From assembly GCA_002449395.1 (NCBI GenBank), contig DKDP01000003.1, positions 1 through 64,000 of the forward strand: DNA of 64,000 bases. Reading direction: 5' to 3'. The DNA comes from Ruminococcaceae bacterium UBA6845. Its GTDB lineage: Bacteria > Bacillota > Clostridia > Oscillospirales > Acutalibacteraceae. Below are positions 19,781 to 27,499 of the stretch, piece by piece (positions within the stretch are counted from its first letter, which is position 1; each line of letters begins with the position of its first letter). Under the pieces are notes generated by a model, which did no database searches, was not told the DNA's origin, and saw only the letters and a list, made by a program, of their open reading frames with translations. The position numbers and the translations under genes were made by a program.

Positions 19781-20506
19781 TTAAAGATCAAACGGCAGAA
19801 AGGCGATTGCAACGGCAAAAACGAGAGAGGGCAGGAGGTTCGCAACCTTGATTTTCTTGTCCCAGACGATGTTTAAACCGATGCAGAAAATGAGAATCGA
19901 GCCGACAAGCGAAAGATTCGCCAGCGCCGCCGTTGTCATAAGCGGCTTGATGAGCCTTGCCAGCGCCGTTATGACTCCCTGAAAAACGAAAACGGGAATC
20001 GCCGAAAATATGCAGCCCTTGCCGAGCGAGCAGGTCATTACCATTATAATTATCATATCGAGAATTGCTTTTGTAACGAGGATCGAGTAATCGCCCGAGA
20101 TACCGTCACGGATAGCGCCGACAACAGCCATTGCTCCGATGCAGACGGTCAGTGACGCCGTGACAAAGCCGTTCACAAAGCCCTTGTCCTTTGCGTTGCC
20201 TGTTTTTATCTTAAGCCACTCGCCGAAACGCTCAAATCCGTGCTCGATGTTAAGAATCTCACCGATGACAGCGCCGAGAGCTATGCTCGCAACGATGAAC
20301 ATCGAACGGCCTGACGAAAGAGACGAACCCGAGATTTTCAGCATACCTTCCATTGCGCCCGCAATTCCGATGAAGAGAACGCACACGCCGCACGCCTTGA
20401 GGAGAGTGTCCTGTATTCTTTCTTTCATAAATTTTCCGAACAGAAGTCCGAAAACTCCTCCGACGACGATTGCCGCCGAATTAATTATTGTGCCGAGACC
20501 TACCAA
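19781..20506 (-). CDS. DUF554 family membrane protein
   Basis: 241 residues with six or seven hydrophobic segments. It starts MVGLGTIINSAAIVVGG and has GKFMKERIQ, NGFVTASLTVCIGAMAVVGA and DGISGDYSIL, the conserved blocks of the DUF554 (YdfK-like) family. Family members are inner-membrane proteins of unknown transport function. It starts 6 bases after the stop of the nucleotidyltransferase-fold gene. Confidence 0.88.
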   Translation of the reverse strand: MVGLGTIINSAAIVVGGVFGLLFGKFMKERIQDTLLKACGVCVLFIGIAGAMEGMLKISGSSLSSGRSMFIVASIALGAVIGEILNIEHGFERFGEWLKIKTGNAKDKGFVNGFVTASLTVCIGAMAVVGAIRDGISGDYSILVTKAILDMIIIMVMTCSLGKGCIFSAIPVFVFQGVITALARLIKPLMTTAALANLSLVGSILIFCIGLNIVWDKKIKVANLLPSLVFAVAIAFLPFDL

Positions 20507-20512
20507 TTAAAT

Positions 20513-21685
20513 TCACAACTTTTCTATTCCTGAAATCTTTTGTATTTCCACCATTTTGTCGTCAATGTCAATAATTTTCTTTGAATCCCTGAAACGCTGA
20601 GCAGCGTTGTCCGGATTGCGGAAAACCGTGTCAAAAAATCTGATTATCCAAAACAGCGGAAGAAGAAATTTTTTGCCCTCAATCGACGGATATCGGATTT
20701 TTAATTCGTCATAGCACGGAAAAATTATTTTGAACAGAGTCTTGATTTTTTGAAAACGAATATTTTCGTCGATGTGGTCGAAAATATAGCTGTTCTGCAT
20801 CGATGTGTCTTCTATTCCGTAAACTCCGCCCGACACGATATATTCCGACATTGTGCCGAACTCACCGTCAAAGCAGCCCGAATACCAGTTAAAGGCGATT
20901 GCTCTGATTTTTTTATAAAAAACAAGCAGCCCGATTTTTTCAAGCTCACCCTCAATGTATTTAAAATCGAGAGCGGTAAGTGATTTTTCATAAACATAAA
21001 GATCAAGGAGGGATCGGATTCCCGTTCCGCCGAATCGGTAATGCTTGGCAATGTGAGCGATGAGAAAAACATAAAAATCCTCGTCGGAGAGTCTGTACTC
21101 ATAATCGCCGTTTTTTTTCGGCAGCCGAAAGCCGTCGCCGTAATATGCGGAAAGCACCTTGTGGCATGGGTCAACCATTGAACGGTGAAATTCAATATAT
21201 GCGTTGCCTTTTTTGACGTTTGAATGAAGATCGCCCTCTCCGACAAAGCTGAAACCGTCGGCAAGAAAAGCATTGATAACATCGTCGCAGTGTTCGGCAT
21301 CGACGAGAATGTCAATGTCGCCCATTGTTCGCATATCGGGGGAGGGATAGAGGTTTTTCATCACAGAGCCTTTGAGGAGCATATAACGGACTCCCATACC
21401 GTCGAGCTTTTGGCAGGCGTCCGATGCGGCAAGCTCCTGCTGAGCCTCAACGACCATTTTCTGCATACGAAATTCACGCAGATAGGTCATTGTTTTGCCT
21501 TCGGGCTTATGCTCAAGTTCCTCTGCGGCATACGAGACGATGTTCAGAACACTTTGCCGCTGAGCAAACTCAATGATTGAAGCCCAATTGATCCCGTCGT
21601 TTTCGGGCGGATTTGTACCGTTGATCACTGCGGCAACAAGTGAGATAACATATGCCGCAACGCTTCTTTCTTCAGCCGAAAGCAA
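20513..21685 (-). CDS. nucleotidyltransferase-fold protein
   Basis: 390 residues. LLKGSVMKNLYPSPDMRTMGDIDILVD (in pieces: KGSVMKN, then MRTMGDIDILVD near residues 120-131) is the strand-loop-DxD pattern of the uncharacterised nucleotidyltransferase family often found near polysaccharide or cell-envelope genes. The Asp pair of GDIDILVD is the likely metal site. Start is TTG with AAGGAGGG 8 bases upstream; no ATG is suitably placed. Substrate is unknown. Heads a probable leftward operon with DUF554 and the GH127-like gene. Confidence 0.75.
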   Translation of the reverse strand: MLSAEERSVAAYVISLVAAVINGTNPPENDGINWASIIEFAQRQSVLNIVSYAAEELEHKPEGKTMTYLREFRMQKMVVEAQQELAASDACQKLDGMGVRYMLLKGSVMKNLYPSPDMRTMGDIDILVDAEHCDDVINAFLADGFSFVGEGDLHSNVKKGNAYIEFHRSMVDPCHKVLSAYYGDGFRLPKKNGDYEYRLSDEDFYVFLIAHIAKHYRFGGTGIRSLLDLYVYEKSLTALDFKYIEGELEKIGLLVFYKKIRAIAFNWYSGCFDGEFGTMSEYIVSGGVYGIEDTSMQNSYIFDHIDENIRFQKIKTLFKIIFPCYDELKIRYPSIEGKKFLLPLFWIIRFFDTVFRNPDNAAQRFRDSKKIIDIDDKMVEIQKISGIEKL

Positions 21686-21768
21686 TGCAAAAGCCCTCCT
21701 TTTTCAAATGCTGAATTAGATTATATAATAAGAAAAGAAAAAAGTCTACACTAAATTTAATTTTTATA

Positions 21769-21797
21769 TTGACATTGACGGCGATTTATGATAAAAT
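21769..21797 (+). promoter_or_regulatory. promoter of tRNA-Ser genes
   Basis: TTGACA (21769-21774), 17-base spacer, TAAAAT (21792-21797), 12 bases before the first tRNA. Bases 21686-21768 show nothing else of note. Confidence 0.7.
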
Positions 21798-21809
21798 ATC
21801 CGAGCATTA

Positions 21810-21898
21810 GGAGAGATACCGAAGTGGTTATAACGGAACGGTCTTGAAAACCGTCGTACGGCAACGTACCGTGGGTTCGAATCCCACTCTCTCCGCCA
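21810..21898 (+). tRNA. tRNA-Ser (anticodon UGA)
   Basis: Acceptor GGAGAGA pairs with TCTCTCC, discriminator G, CCA encoded. The anticodon loop CTTGAAA gives UGA. A long variable arm (GTACGGCAACGTAC) and GGTTCGAATCC T arm confirm a class II serine tRNA. Confidence 0.95.
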
Positions 21899-21961
21899 CT
21901 TTGCAGGACTTCCGATTCGGAGGTCCTGTAACAACAAAATAGTAACTGTTTTGTTACCAAT

Positions 21962-22052
21962 GGAGAAGTACTCAAGTTGGTGACGAGGCGCCCCTGCTAA
22001 GGGCGTAGGTCGGGTAACCGGCGCGGGAGTTCGAGTCTCCCCTTCTCCGCCA
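21962..22052 (+). tRNA. tRNA-Ser (anticodon GCU)
   Basis: Acceptor GGAGAAG pairs with CTTCTCC, discriminator G, CCA encoded. Anticodon loop CTGCTAA gives GCU. Long variable arm (TAGGTCGGGTAACCGGCGC) and GAGTTCGAGTCTC T arm. It is 63 bases after the other tRNA-Ser, probably on one transcript. Confidence 0.95.
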
Positions 22053-22053
22053 A

Positions 22054-22087
22054 GAAAAAGATCAAGTCGTATGACTTGGTCTTTTTC
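22054..22087 (+). terminator. terminator after tRNA-Ser genes
   Basis: GAAAAAGATCAAGTC / GACTTGGTCTTTTTC, a 15-pair stem directly after the CCA, followed by GTTTTT. In 22088-22283 the only further signal is a TGATATAAT extended -10 (22241-22249) before the next gene. Confidence 0.85.
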
Positions 22088-22283
22088 GTTTTTGCTCTGT
22101 TTTAGAATTATACATAACGGCTGTTATTCTATAAATCGGTTCGCAAATTGTATTTTTTCGGGAATATTTTGGCTCTTTCGTCAAAAATATTTATTTTGTG
22201 GTACAATCTTCTTCAAGCTGTTGTTTTAAGAAAACTACTGTGATATAATATAAACTACTACGATTGTATATGGGGGTTTATCA

Positions 22284-23714
22284 ATGAATTACGATGTTGC
22301 CGTTGTGGGCGCAGGCGTTATCGGTTCGCTTATCGCAAGGGAACTGAGCCGCTACAATCTCAGCGTTGCTCTTATCGAAAAGTGCAACGATATGGCGATG
22401 GGAACTTCAAAGGCGAACAGCGCTATCGTTCATGCAGGATTCGATGCAATGCCGGGTACGCTGAAAGCCCGTTTCAACGTCAGAGGAACCGAGCTTATGC
22501 CTGAGGTTTGCAAGACGCTGAATGTGCCGTTTAAAAATATAGGTTCGCTTGTTGTTGCTTTTTCCGATGAGGAGACAGAAACATTAAATGTTTTGCTTGA
22601 AAGAGGCAAGGCGAACGGTGTCCCGAATCTTGAAATCTATGATGCGGACAAGCTCCGTGAGGTTGAGCCGAGCATCAGCGATGAGGCAAAAGGCGCTCTC
22701 TGGGCGCCAACGGCAGGTATTGTCTGCCCCTACGAGTTGACAGTTGCCGCTGTGGAGAATGCAGTGGTTAACGGAGTTGAATTTATACGCAACTATGCTG
22801 TTGAGAAAATTGATTTTGACGGCAATGTATTTACCCTTGCCGACGGCGAGAAAACAATCAAGACGAAGTATGTTATCAATGCCGCAGGTGTTTACAGCGA
22901 CGAAATTGCCGCACTCATCGGCGACGATTCAATAAAGATTATCCCGAGAAAGGGCGAATATATGCTTTGCGACAAGTCGGTCGGATCGCTTGCAAAGCAC
23001 ACGATATTCCAGTGCCCGTCCAAGATGGGTAAGGGTATCCTCGTTACACCGACGGTTGACGGTAACCTGCTTATCGGTCCGAGTGCACTTGATATTGAGG
23101 ACAAGACGGATGTTTCGACAACGGCGAGTGAGCTTGCGGATGTTCTCAAGGCCGCTCAGAAGTCTGTTCCTACCGTTTCAACGAGAGCTGTTATTACATC
23201 TTTCGCAGGTCTGAGAGCGCACAGCACAAACGACGATTTTATCATTGAACCGAGCAAGAAGAACGACCGTTTCTTCAATGTTGCAGGAATCGAATCCCCC
23301 GGTCTTTCCGCCGCTCCCGCTATTGCGGAGTATGTCGGACAGACGGTTGCCGAGTACCTCGGTGCACAGGCAAAGGCAGATTTCGTTCCCGAGAGAGAGG
23401 CACCGGTTCGCTTCAGAAATATGAGTAATGAAGAGCGCAGGGAACTTGTTAAGAAGAACCCCGCTTACGGAAGAATCATCTGCCGATGTGAGACGGTAAC
23501 GGAGGGCGAAATTCTCGACGCCATTCACGCTCCCGCAGGCGCAAGGGATGTCGACGGCGTTAAGCGCAGAACGAGAGCCGGTATGGGTCGTTGCCAGGGC
23601 GGTTTTTGCGGTTCGAAGGTTGTTGAACTGCTTGCCCGTGAGCTCGGCGTTGAGATCAATGAAATAACAAAATTCGGCGGCGAGTCGAAAATTCTTTATG
23701 ACAGAACAAAGTGA
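22284..23714 (+). CDS. GlpA-like FAD-dependent dehydrogenase with BFD-type [2Fe-2S] domain
   Basis: 476 residues. N-terminal FAD-binding GAGVIGSLIARELSR (9-23) and the DAO oxidoreductase core (about 1-360), resembling anaerobic glycerol-3-phosphate dehydrogenase GlpA and L-2-hydroxyglutarate oxidases. The C-terminal 90 residues carry CRCE...GRCQGGFC, the four-Cys site of bacterioferritin-associated-ferredoxin-like domains. It heads a three-gene operon with a second FAD protein and a DUF1667 protein, a set known in Clostridia and often taken as an alternative GlpABC. No glycerol kinase or transporter gene is nearby, so the substrate is inferred. Confidence 0.85.
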   Translation: MNYDVAVVGAGVIGSLIARELSRYNLSVALIEKCNDMAMGTSKANSAIVHAGFDAMPGTLKARFNVRGTELMPEVCKTLNVPFKNIGSLVVAFSDEETETLNVLLERGKANGVPNLEIYDADKLREVEPSISDEAKGALWAPTAGIVCPYELTVAAVENAVVNGVEFIRNYAVEKIDFDGNVFTLADGEKTIKTKYVINAAGVYSDEIAALIGDDSIKIIPRKGEYMLCDKSVGSLAKHTIFQCPSKMGKGILVTPTVDGNLLIGPSALDIEDKTDVSTTASELADVLKAAQKSVPTVSTRAVITSFAGLRAHSTNDDFIIEPSKKNDRFFNVAGIESPGLSAAPAIAEYVGQTVAEYLGAQAKADFVPEREAPVRFRNMSNEERRELVKKNPAYGRIICRCETVTEGEILDAIHAPAGARDVDGVKRRTRAGMGRCQGGFCGSKVVELLARELGVEINEITKFGGESKILYDRTK

Positions 23715-23724
23715 GGCGGGAATT

Positions 23725-24978
23725 ATGCTTAATTATGATATAGTTGTAATCGGCGGAGGTCCTGCCGGAATGGCAGCCGCAATTAAAGCAAAGGAGTGCG
23801 GAGTTGACAGCATCCTTGTTCTTGAAAGAGCCGAGACCCTCGGCGGTATTCTTGAGCAGTGCATACATACAGGCTTCGGTCTCCATTATTTCGGCGAGGA
23901 GCTTTCGGGACCCGAATATGCCGACAGATTTATTCAGCTTGTCAACGAAAAAGGAATTGAATACAAGACGGATACAATGGCGCTTGAGATAACTGACAGC
24001 AACGTTGTTTATGCGGTTAACAAGGAGGACGGTCTGCTTGAAATTCAGGCAAAGGCGATCATTCTTGCAATGGGCTGCCGTGAGAGACCGAGGGGTGCGC
24101 TGAATATCGCCGGAACAAGAGCTTCGGGCGTTATGACGGCAGGTACCGCACAGAAATACGTCAACATCGACGGCTATATGCCCGGAAAAAAGGTTGTTAT
24201 CCTCGGTTCGGGCGATATCGGTCTTATTATGGCAAGACGTATGACGCTTGAGGGCGCAGAGGTCAAGGTCGTCTGCGAGCTTATGCCTTATTCAAGCGGA
24301 CTTACAAGAAATATTGTTCAGTGTCTTGATGATTTCAACATTCCTCTTCGCCTGAGCTGTACCGTTATCGAGGTTCACGGCAAGGACAGAGTTGAGGGCG
24401 TTACGATCGCCGACGTTGACGAAAACCGCCGCCCGATCAAGGGTACGGAGCAGTACATTGAGTGCGACACGCTTATGCTTTCGGTCGGTCTTATTCCCGA
24501 AAACGAGCTTACAAGAGCGGTCGGAATCGAGCTTGATCCCGTGACGAACGGCGCAGTCGTAAACGAGTTCAGAGAGACCTCTCACAAGGGCGTTTTTGCC
24601 TGCGGCAACGTGCTTCACGTCCACGATCTTGTTGACTATGTTACACTCGAAAGCCAGACAGCGGGCGAGGGAGCGGCAAGATACGTCCTCGGCAAGACAA
24701 GCAGTCACGAATACGTAAAGACCAAGGGCGTCAGCGGCGTTCGCTATATTGTTCCTCAAAAGGTCGATATCAAGAATGAAAATGACGTCAAGCTCTTCTT
24801 CAGAGTGGGTCAGACCTATAAAAATGCAAAGATCGTCGTTAAGTATAACGGCGAGGAAATACTCAGCCGCAAGAAGCCGAGACTTGCTCCCGGTGAGATG
24901 GAAAACGTTGTTATCAAGCACGACGTTCTCAAGGGCTTTGAGCACGACGGCGTAATTGAAATTTCGGTGGAGGGTTGA
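23725..24978 (+). CDS. FAD/NAD(P)-binding oxidoreductase (pyridine nucleotide-disulfide family)
   Basis: 417 residues. Two Rossmann motifs: VVIGGGPAGMAAA near the N-terminus for FAD and VVILGSGDIGLIMAR (near 155-168) for a pyridine nucleotide. MGCRERPRGA and FACGNVLHVHDLVD are typical of the small FAD subunits that pair with GlpA-like and proline/opine dehydrogenase-like partners. The C-terminal 80 residues are a beta domain. I start it at the ATG at 23725; an in-frame start at 23698 lies inside the previous gene. It probably passes electrons between the GlpA-like protein and NAD(P) or another carrier. Confidence 0.85.
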   Translation: MLNYDIVVIGGGPAGMAAAIKAKECGVDSILVLERAETLGGILEQCIHTGFGLHYFGEELSGPEYADRFIQLVNEKGIEYKTDTMALEITDSNVVYAVNKEDGLLEIQAKAIILAMGCRERPRGALNIAGTRASGVMTAGTAQKYVNIDGYMPGKKVVILGSGDIGLIMARRMTLEGAEVKVVCELMPYSSGLTRNIVQCLDDFNIPLRLSCTVIEVHGKDRVEGVTIADVDENRRPIKGTEQYIECDTLMLSVGLIPENELTRAVGIELDPVTNGAVVNEFRETSHKGVFACGNVLHVHDLVDYVTLESQTAGEGAARYVLGKTSSHEYVKTKGVSGVRYIVPQKVDIKNENDVKLFFRVGQTYKNAKIVVKYNGEEILSRKKPRLAPGEMENVVIKHDVLKGFEHDGVIEISVEG

Positions 24979-24981
24979 TTT

Positions 24982-25347
24982 ATGCAGAAGAATATTATTT
25001 GCGTTTCCTGCCCTATGGGCTGCGGAATTACCGTTGATCTCAGCGACAACGGCGAAGTAATTTCGGTAAAGGGCAACACCTGCAAGCGTGGCGACGCCTA
25101 CGCAAGAACCGAATGTACTCACCCCGTCAGAAGTCTTGCGACAACAGTTAAGGTAAGCGGCGGAGTTCATAATGTCGTTCCCTGTAAGTCAAAGGGAGCT
25201 CTTCCGAAAGAGAAGATTATGGACTGTATGGAGGCTATTGCCAAGGTTGAGGTCAAGGCACCAGTTAAGCTCGGAGATGTTCTCGTTGAAAACATCTGCG
25301 GTACCGGAATTGATATTGTTGCAACCAATCACTGCCCCTGTAAATAA
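24982..25347 (+). CDS. DUF1667 protein
   Basis: 121 residues, starting 3 bases after the preceding stop. Cys-rich N-terminus (CVSCPMGC, then CKRGDAYARTECTHP) resembles the start of molybdopterin-oxidoreductase iron-sulfur domains; CPC sits near the C-terminus. DUF1667 genes are regularly third in GlpA-like/FAD operons. A metal or Fe-S carrier role is likely but unproven. Confidence 0.85.
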   Translation: MQKNIICVSCPMGCGITVDLSDNGEVISVKGNTCKRGDAYARTECTHPVRSLATTVKVSGGVHNVVPCKSKGALPKEKIMDCMEAIAKVEVKAPVKLGDVLVENICGTGIDIVATNHCPCK

Positions 25348-25354
25348 AATCAAG

Positions 25355-25387
25355 GAGTCGGATCCGCCGGATTCGGCTCTTTTTTTG
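25355..25387 (+). terminator. terminator after the redox operon
   Basis: GAGTCGGATCC GCC GGATTCGGCTC stem followed by TTTTTTT. Confidence 0.9.
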
Positions 25388-25429
25388 CCACTGTATGTAA
25401 TTTAATTTAACACTTTTTATGTTCTGCTC

Positions 25430-25479
25430 TTGACTTTACTACATCACCGTGCTATTATGTTAGCATAGTAACACGCTAA
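25430..25479 (+). promoter_or_regulatory. his operon promoter with palindromic operator candidate
   Basis: TTGACT (25430-25435), 17-base spacer, TATTAT (25453-25458). Directly downstream, spanning the start of transcription, is TTAGC-N10-GCTAA (25460-25479). The first downstream gene encodes a TrpR-family repressor, so this is a candidate autoregulatory site for it. Confidence 0.6.
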
Positions 25480-25493
25480 AGCGAGGGAGACAT

Positions 25494-25793
25494 ATGTGCA
25501 ATTGGCATAACAATTCAACGGATGAGCTTTGCGAGGCTTTCCTTTCATTAAAGAGCAAGGAGGAATGTTACGCATTTCTTGAGGATATCTGTACGATCAA
25601 GGAGATCCTTGAAATGTCGCAGAGACTTTCTGTTGCAAAACTTTTGAGCAAGGGTATGAGCTATGCGCAGATTTCTCAGCAGACGGGCGTCAGCACAGCT
25701 ACGATCAGCCGCATAAGCAAGTGTATCGAATACGGCAACGGCGGCTACAAAACGGTAATTGAAAGACTCGGAGAGGTTGAAAAGAATGATTGA
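25494..25793 (+). CDS. yerC: TrpR-like YerC/YecD family regulator
   Basis: 99 residues, all helical, with the TrpR-type helix-turn-helix SQRLSVAKLLSKGMSYAQISQQTGVS (in pieces: MSQRLSVAKLL, then SYAQISQQTGVSTATISRI near 59-77). YerC-type proteins next to his genes are proposed to be histidine-responsive repressors (HisR). Here it is the first gene of the his operon, right after a palindrome overlapping the promoter. The stop overlaps the hisZ start. GAGGGAG site upstream. Family is clear; histidine sensing is inferred from position. Confidence 0.88.
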   Translation: MCNWHNNSTDELCEAFLSLKSKEECYAFLEDICTIKEILEMSQRLSVAKLLSKGMSYAQISQQTGVSTATISRISKCIEYGNGGYKTVIERLGEVEKND

Positions 25794-26880
25794 CGAAAAA
25801 CTTTTGAAAAATGATGAGAGAGCGATATTCAATCTCCGCTCGCTCTATCGAAAATACGGCTACGCTCCGTTCAAAATGAGCAAATTTGAAGAATACGAAC
25901 TCTATGTCAGGAATAAGGACTTCCTTGTCAGCGACAGGGTAATCACCTTTAACGATACAAACGGTAAGCTGATGGCGCTGAAGCCCGATGTTACGCTTTC
26001 AATTATAAAGAACAGCGACGATGCGCCGAATGAAAAGAAAAAGGTCTTTTATAACGAGAATGTTTACCGAATTTCAAAGAACACGCATCGCTATAAGGAG
26101 ATTATGCAGGCGGGTCTGGAGTGCATAGGCGATCTCAGTTTTTACGACATTTACGAGGTTATCAGTCTTGCCGCCGAGACACTGGCGCAGATCTCCGATC
26201 GCTTTGTTCTCAACGTATCGCACCTCGGAATCTTACAGAAAATTCTCGGCGAAATCAGTCCGGAAATCGGATTTTCGGAAAGGGCGATAAAGCTGATTGA
26301 AGAAAAGAACAGCCACGATCTTATCAGGCTTTGCAGCGAATACGGTGTCGGCGAGGATAAGACAAAGGTTCTCACAACGCTTGTCGGAACAAGCGGCGAG
26401 CGCAATGCGGTTCTTTCTCAGCTTGAGGAAATCTGTTCCGAGGATGAAATTGCCGAGCTGAAAGCAATTTCAAAAATGCTGGATGATTCTCGGTTCTCCG
26501 ATAAGATTCTTTTTGACTTTTCCGTTGTCAACAATATGAATTATTACAGCGGATTTGTTTTCAGAGGTTTTGTTGACGGAATATGCGACGGCGTTCTTGC
26601 AGGCGGTCAGTACGACAGAATGATGAAAAAAATGGGCAGAAAGTCCGGGGCAATCGGATTTGCACTTTACCTTGACCTGCTCGAACAGCTTAAAACGGAA
26701 AACGCAGAATATGACGTAGATGTTCTGCTGATTTACGATGACGAAACCGAGTGCAAGGCGGTTGCGGATAAGGTCGGCGAGCTCATAAACTCGGGCAAAA
26801 CGGTAAGCGCACAGAAAACGGTTCCTGAAAAGCTCAGATATAAAGAAAAGATTGATTTAAGGAGGGATTCAAATGCTTAA
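25786..26880 (+). CDS. hisZ: ATP phosphoribosyltransferase regulatory subunit
   Basis: 364 residues resembling the catalytic core of histidyl-tRNA synthetase (FNLRSLYRKYGYAPFK, LKPDVTLSI, YYSGFVFRGFVDG, GGQYDRMM) without the anticodon domain; HisZ partners the short HisG for catalysis and histidine feedback. I chose ATG at 25786 (ATGATTGA overlap with the upstream stop, GGAGAGG site) rather than a TTG at 25759. The C-terminus overlaps hisG by 8 bases. Confidence 0.92.
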   Translation: MIDEKLLKNDERAIFNLRSLYRKYGYAPFKMSKFEEYELYVRNKDFLVSDRVITFNDTNGKLMALKPDVTLSIIKNSDDAPNEKKKVFYNENVYRISKNTHRYKEIMQAGLECIGDLSFYDIYEVISLAAETLAQISDRFVLNVSHLGILQKILGEISPEIGFSERAIKLIEEKNSHDLIRLCSEYGVGEDKTKVLTTLVGTSGERNAVLSQLEEICSEDEIAELKAISKMLDDSRFSDKILFDFSVVNNMNYYSGFVFRGFVDGICDGVLAGGQYDRMMKKMGRKSGAIGFALYLDLLEQLKTENAEYDVDVLLIYDDETECKAVADKVGELINSGKTVSAQKTVPEKLRYKEKIDLRRDSNA

Positions 26881-27499
26881 TGTGGCTCTGCCGAAAGGCC
26901 GTCTCGGCGAAAAGGTTTATGCGATGTTTGAGGCGGCAGGCTTTGAATGTCCCTCGATAAAGGAAAACAACAGAAAGCTCATCTTTGAAAATGAAGAAAA
27001 ACAGGTGAGATATTTCTGGGTCAAGCCCTCCGACGTTTCAATTTACGTTGAAAGAGGAGCGGCGGATATCGGCGTTGCAGGAAAGGATATTTTGCTTGAA
27101 TACGAGCCGAATGTTTATGAATTGCTTGACCTGAACATCGGCAAATGTCATATGGCGGTTGCGGGTCCGAAGAATTTTAATGACGACGGCACACGCACGC
27201 TGAGAGTTGCAACAAAATTCACGAATATTGCGTCGAATTATTACGACAGCATCGGACGTGATATTGATATTATCAAGCTGAACGGTTCAATTGAGATCGC
27301 CCCGATCCTCGGACTTTCGGATGTGATAGTTGATATTGTCGAGACAGGAACAACGCTTAAGGAAAATAATCTTGAGGTCAAGACGAAGTTCCTCCCGATC
27401 AGCGCAAGATTGATTGCCAATAAATCGGCGTATAATTTCAAACGTGAGCAGATCGAAAATATCGTTGCGAGCATAAAGGAGCAGATTGAAAATGATTAA
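26873..27499 (+). CDS. hisG: ATP phosphoribosyltransferase, short form
   Basis: First step of histidine synthesis (ATP plus PRPP). 208 residues, the short form lacking the C-terminal regulatory domain, so it depends on HisZ encoded just upstream. ALPKGRLGEK at the N-terminus and DVIVDIVETGTTLKENNL (PRPP loop, near 150-167) are family motifs. GGAGGG site; start overlaps hisZ. Confidence 0.95.
   Translation: MLNVALPKGRLGEKVYAMFEAAGFECPSIKENNRKLIFENEEKQVRYFWVKPSDVSIYVERGAADIGVAGKDILLEYEPNVYELLDLNIGKCHMAVAGPKNFNDDGTRTLRVATKFTNIASNYYDSIGRDIDIIKLNGSIEIAPILGLSDVIVDIVETGTTLKENNLEVKTKFLPISARLIANKSAYNFKREQIENIVASIKEQIEND

Noticed and set aside
21810..22087. tRNA-Ser genes as an integration site for a mobile element
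   Set aside because: No integrase, no repeated tRNA 3' end and no change in gene style beside them.
24292..25170. 292-codon minus-strand open frame over the FAD and DUF1667 genes
   Set aside because: Shadow of well-supported genes on the other strand.
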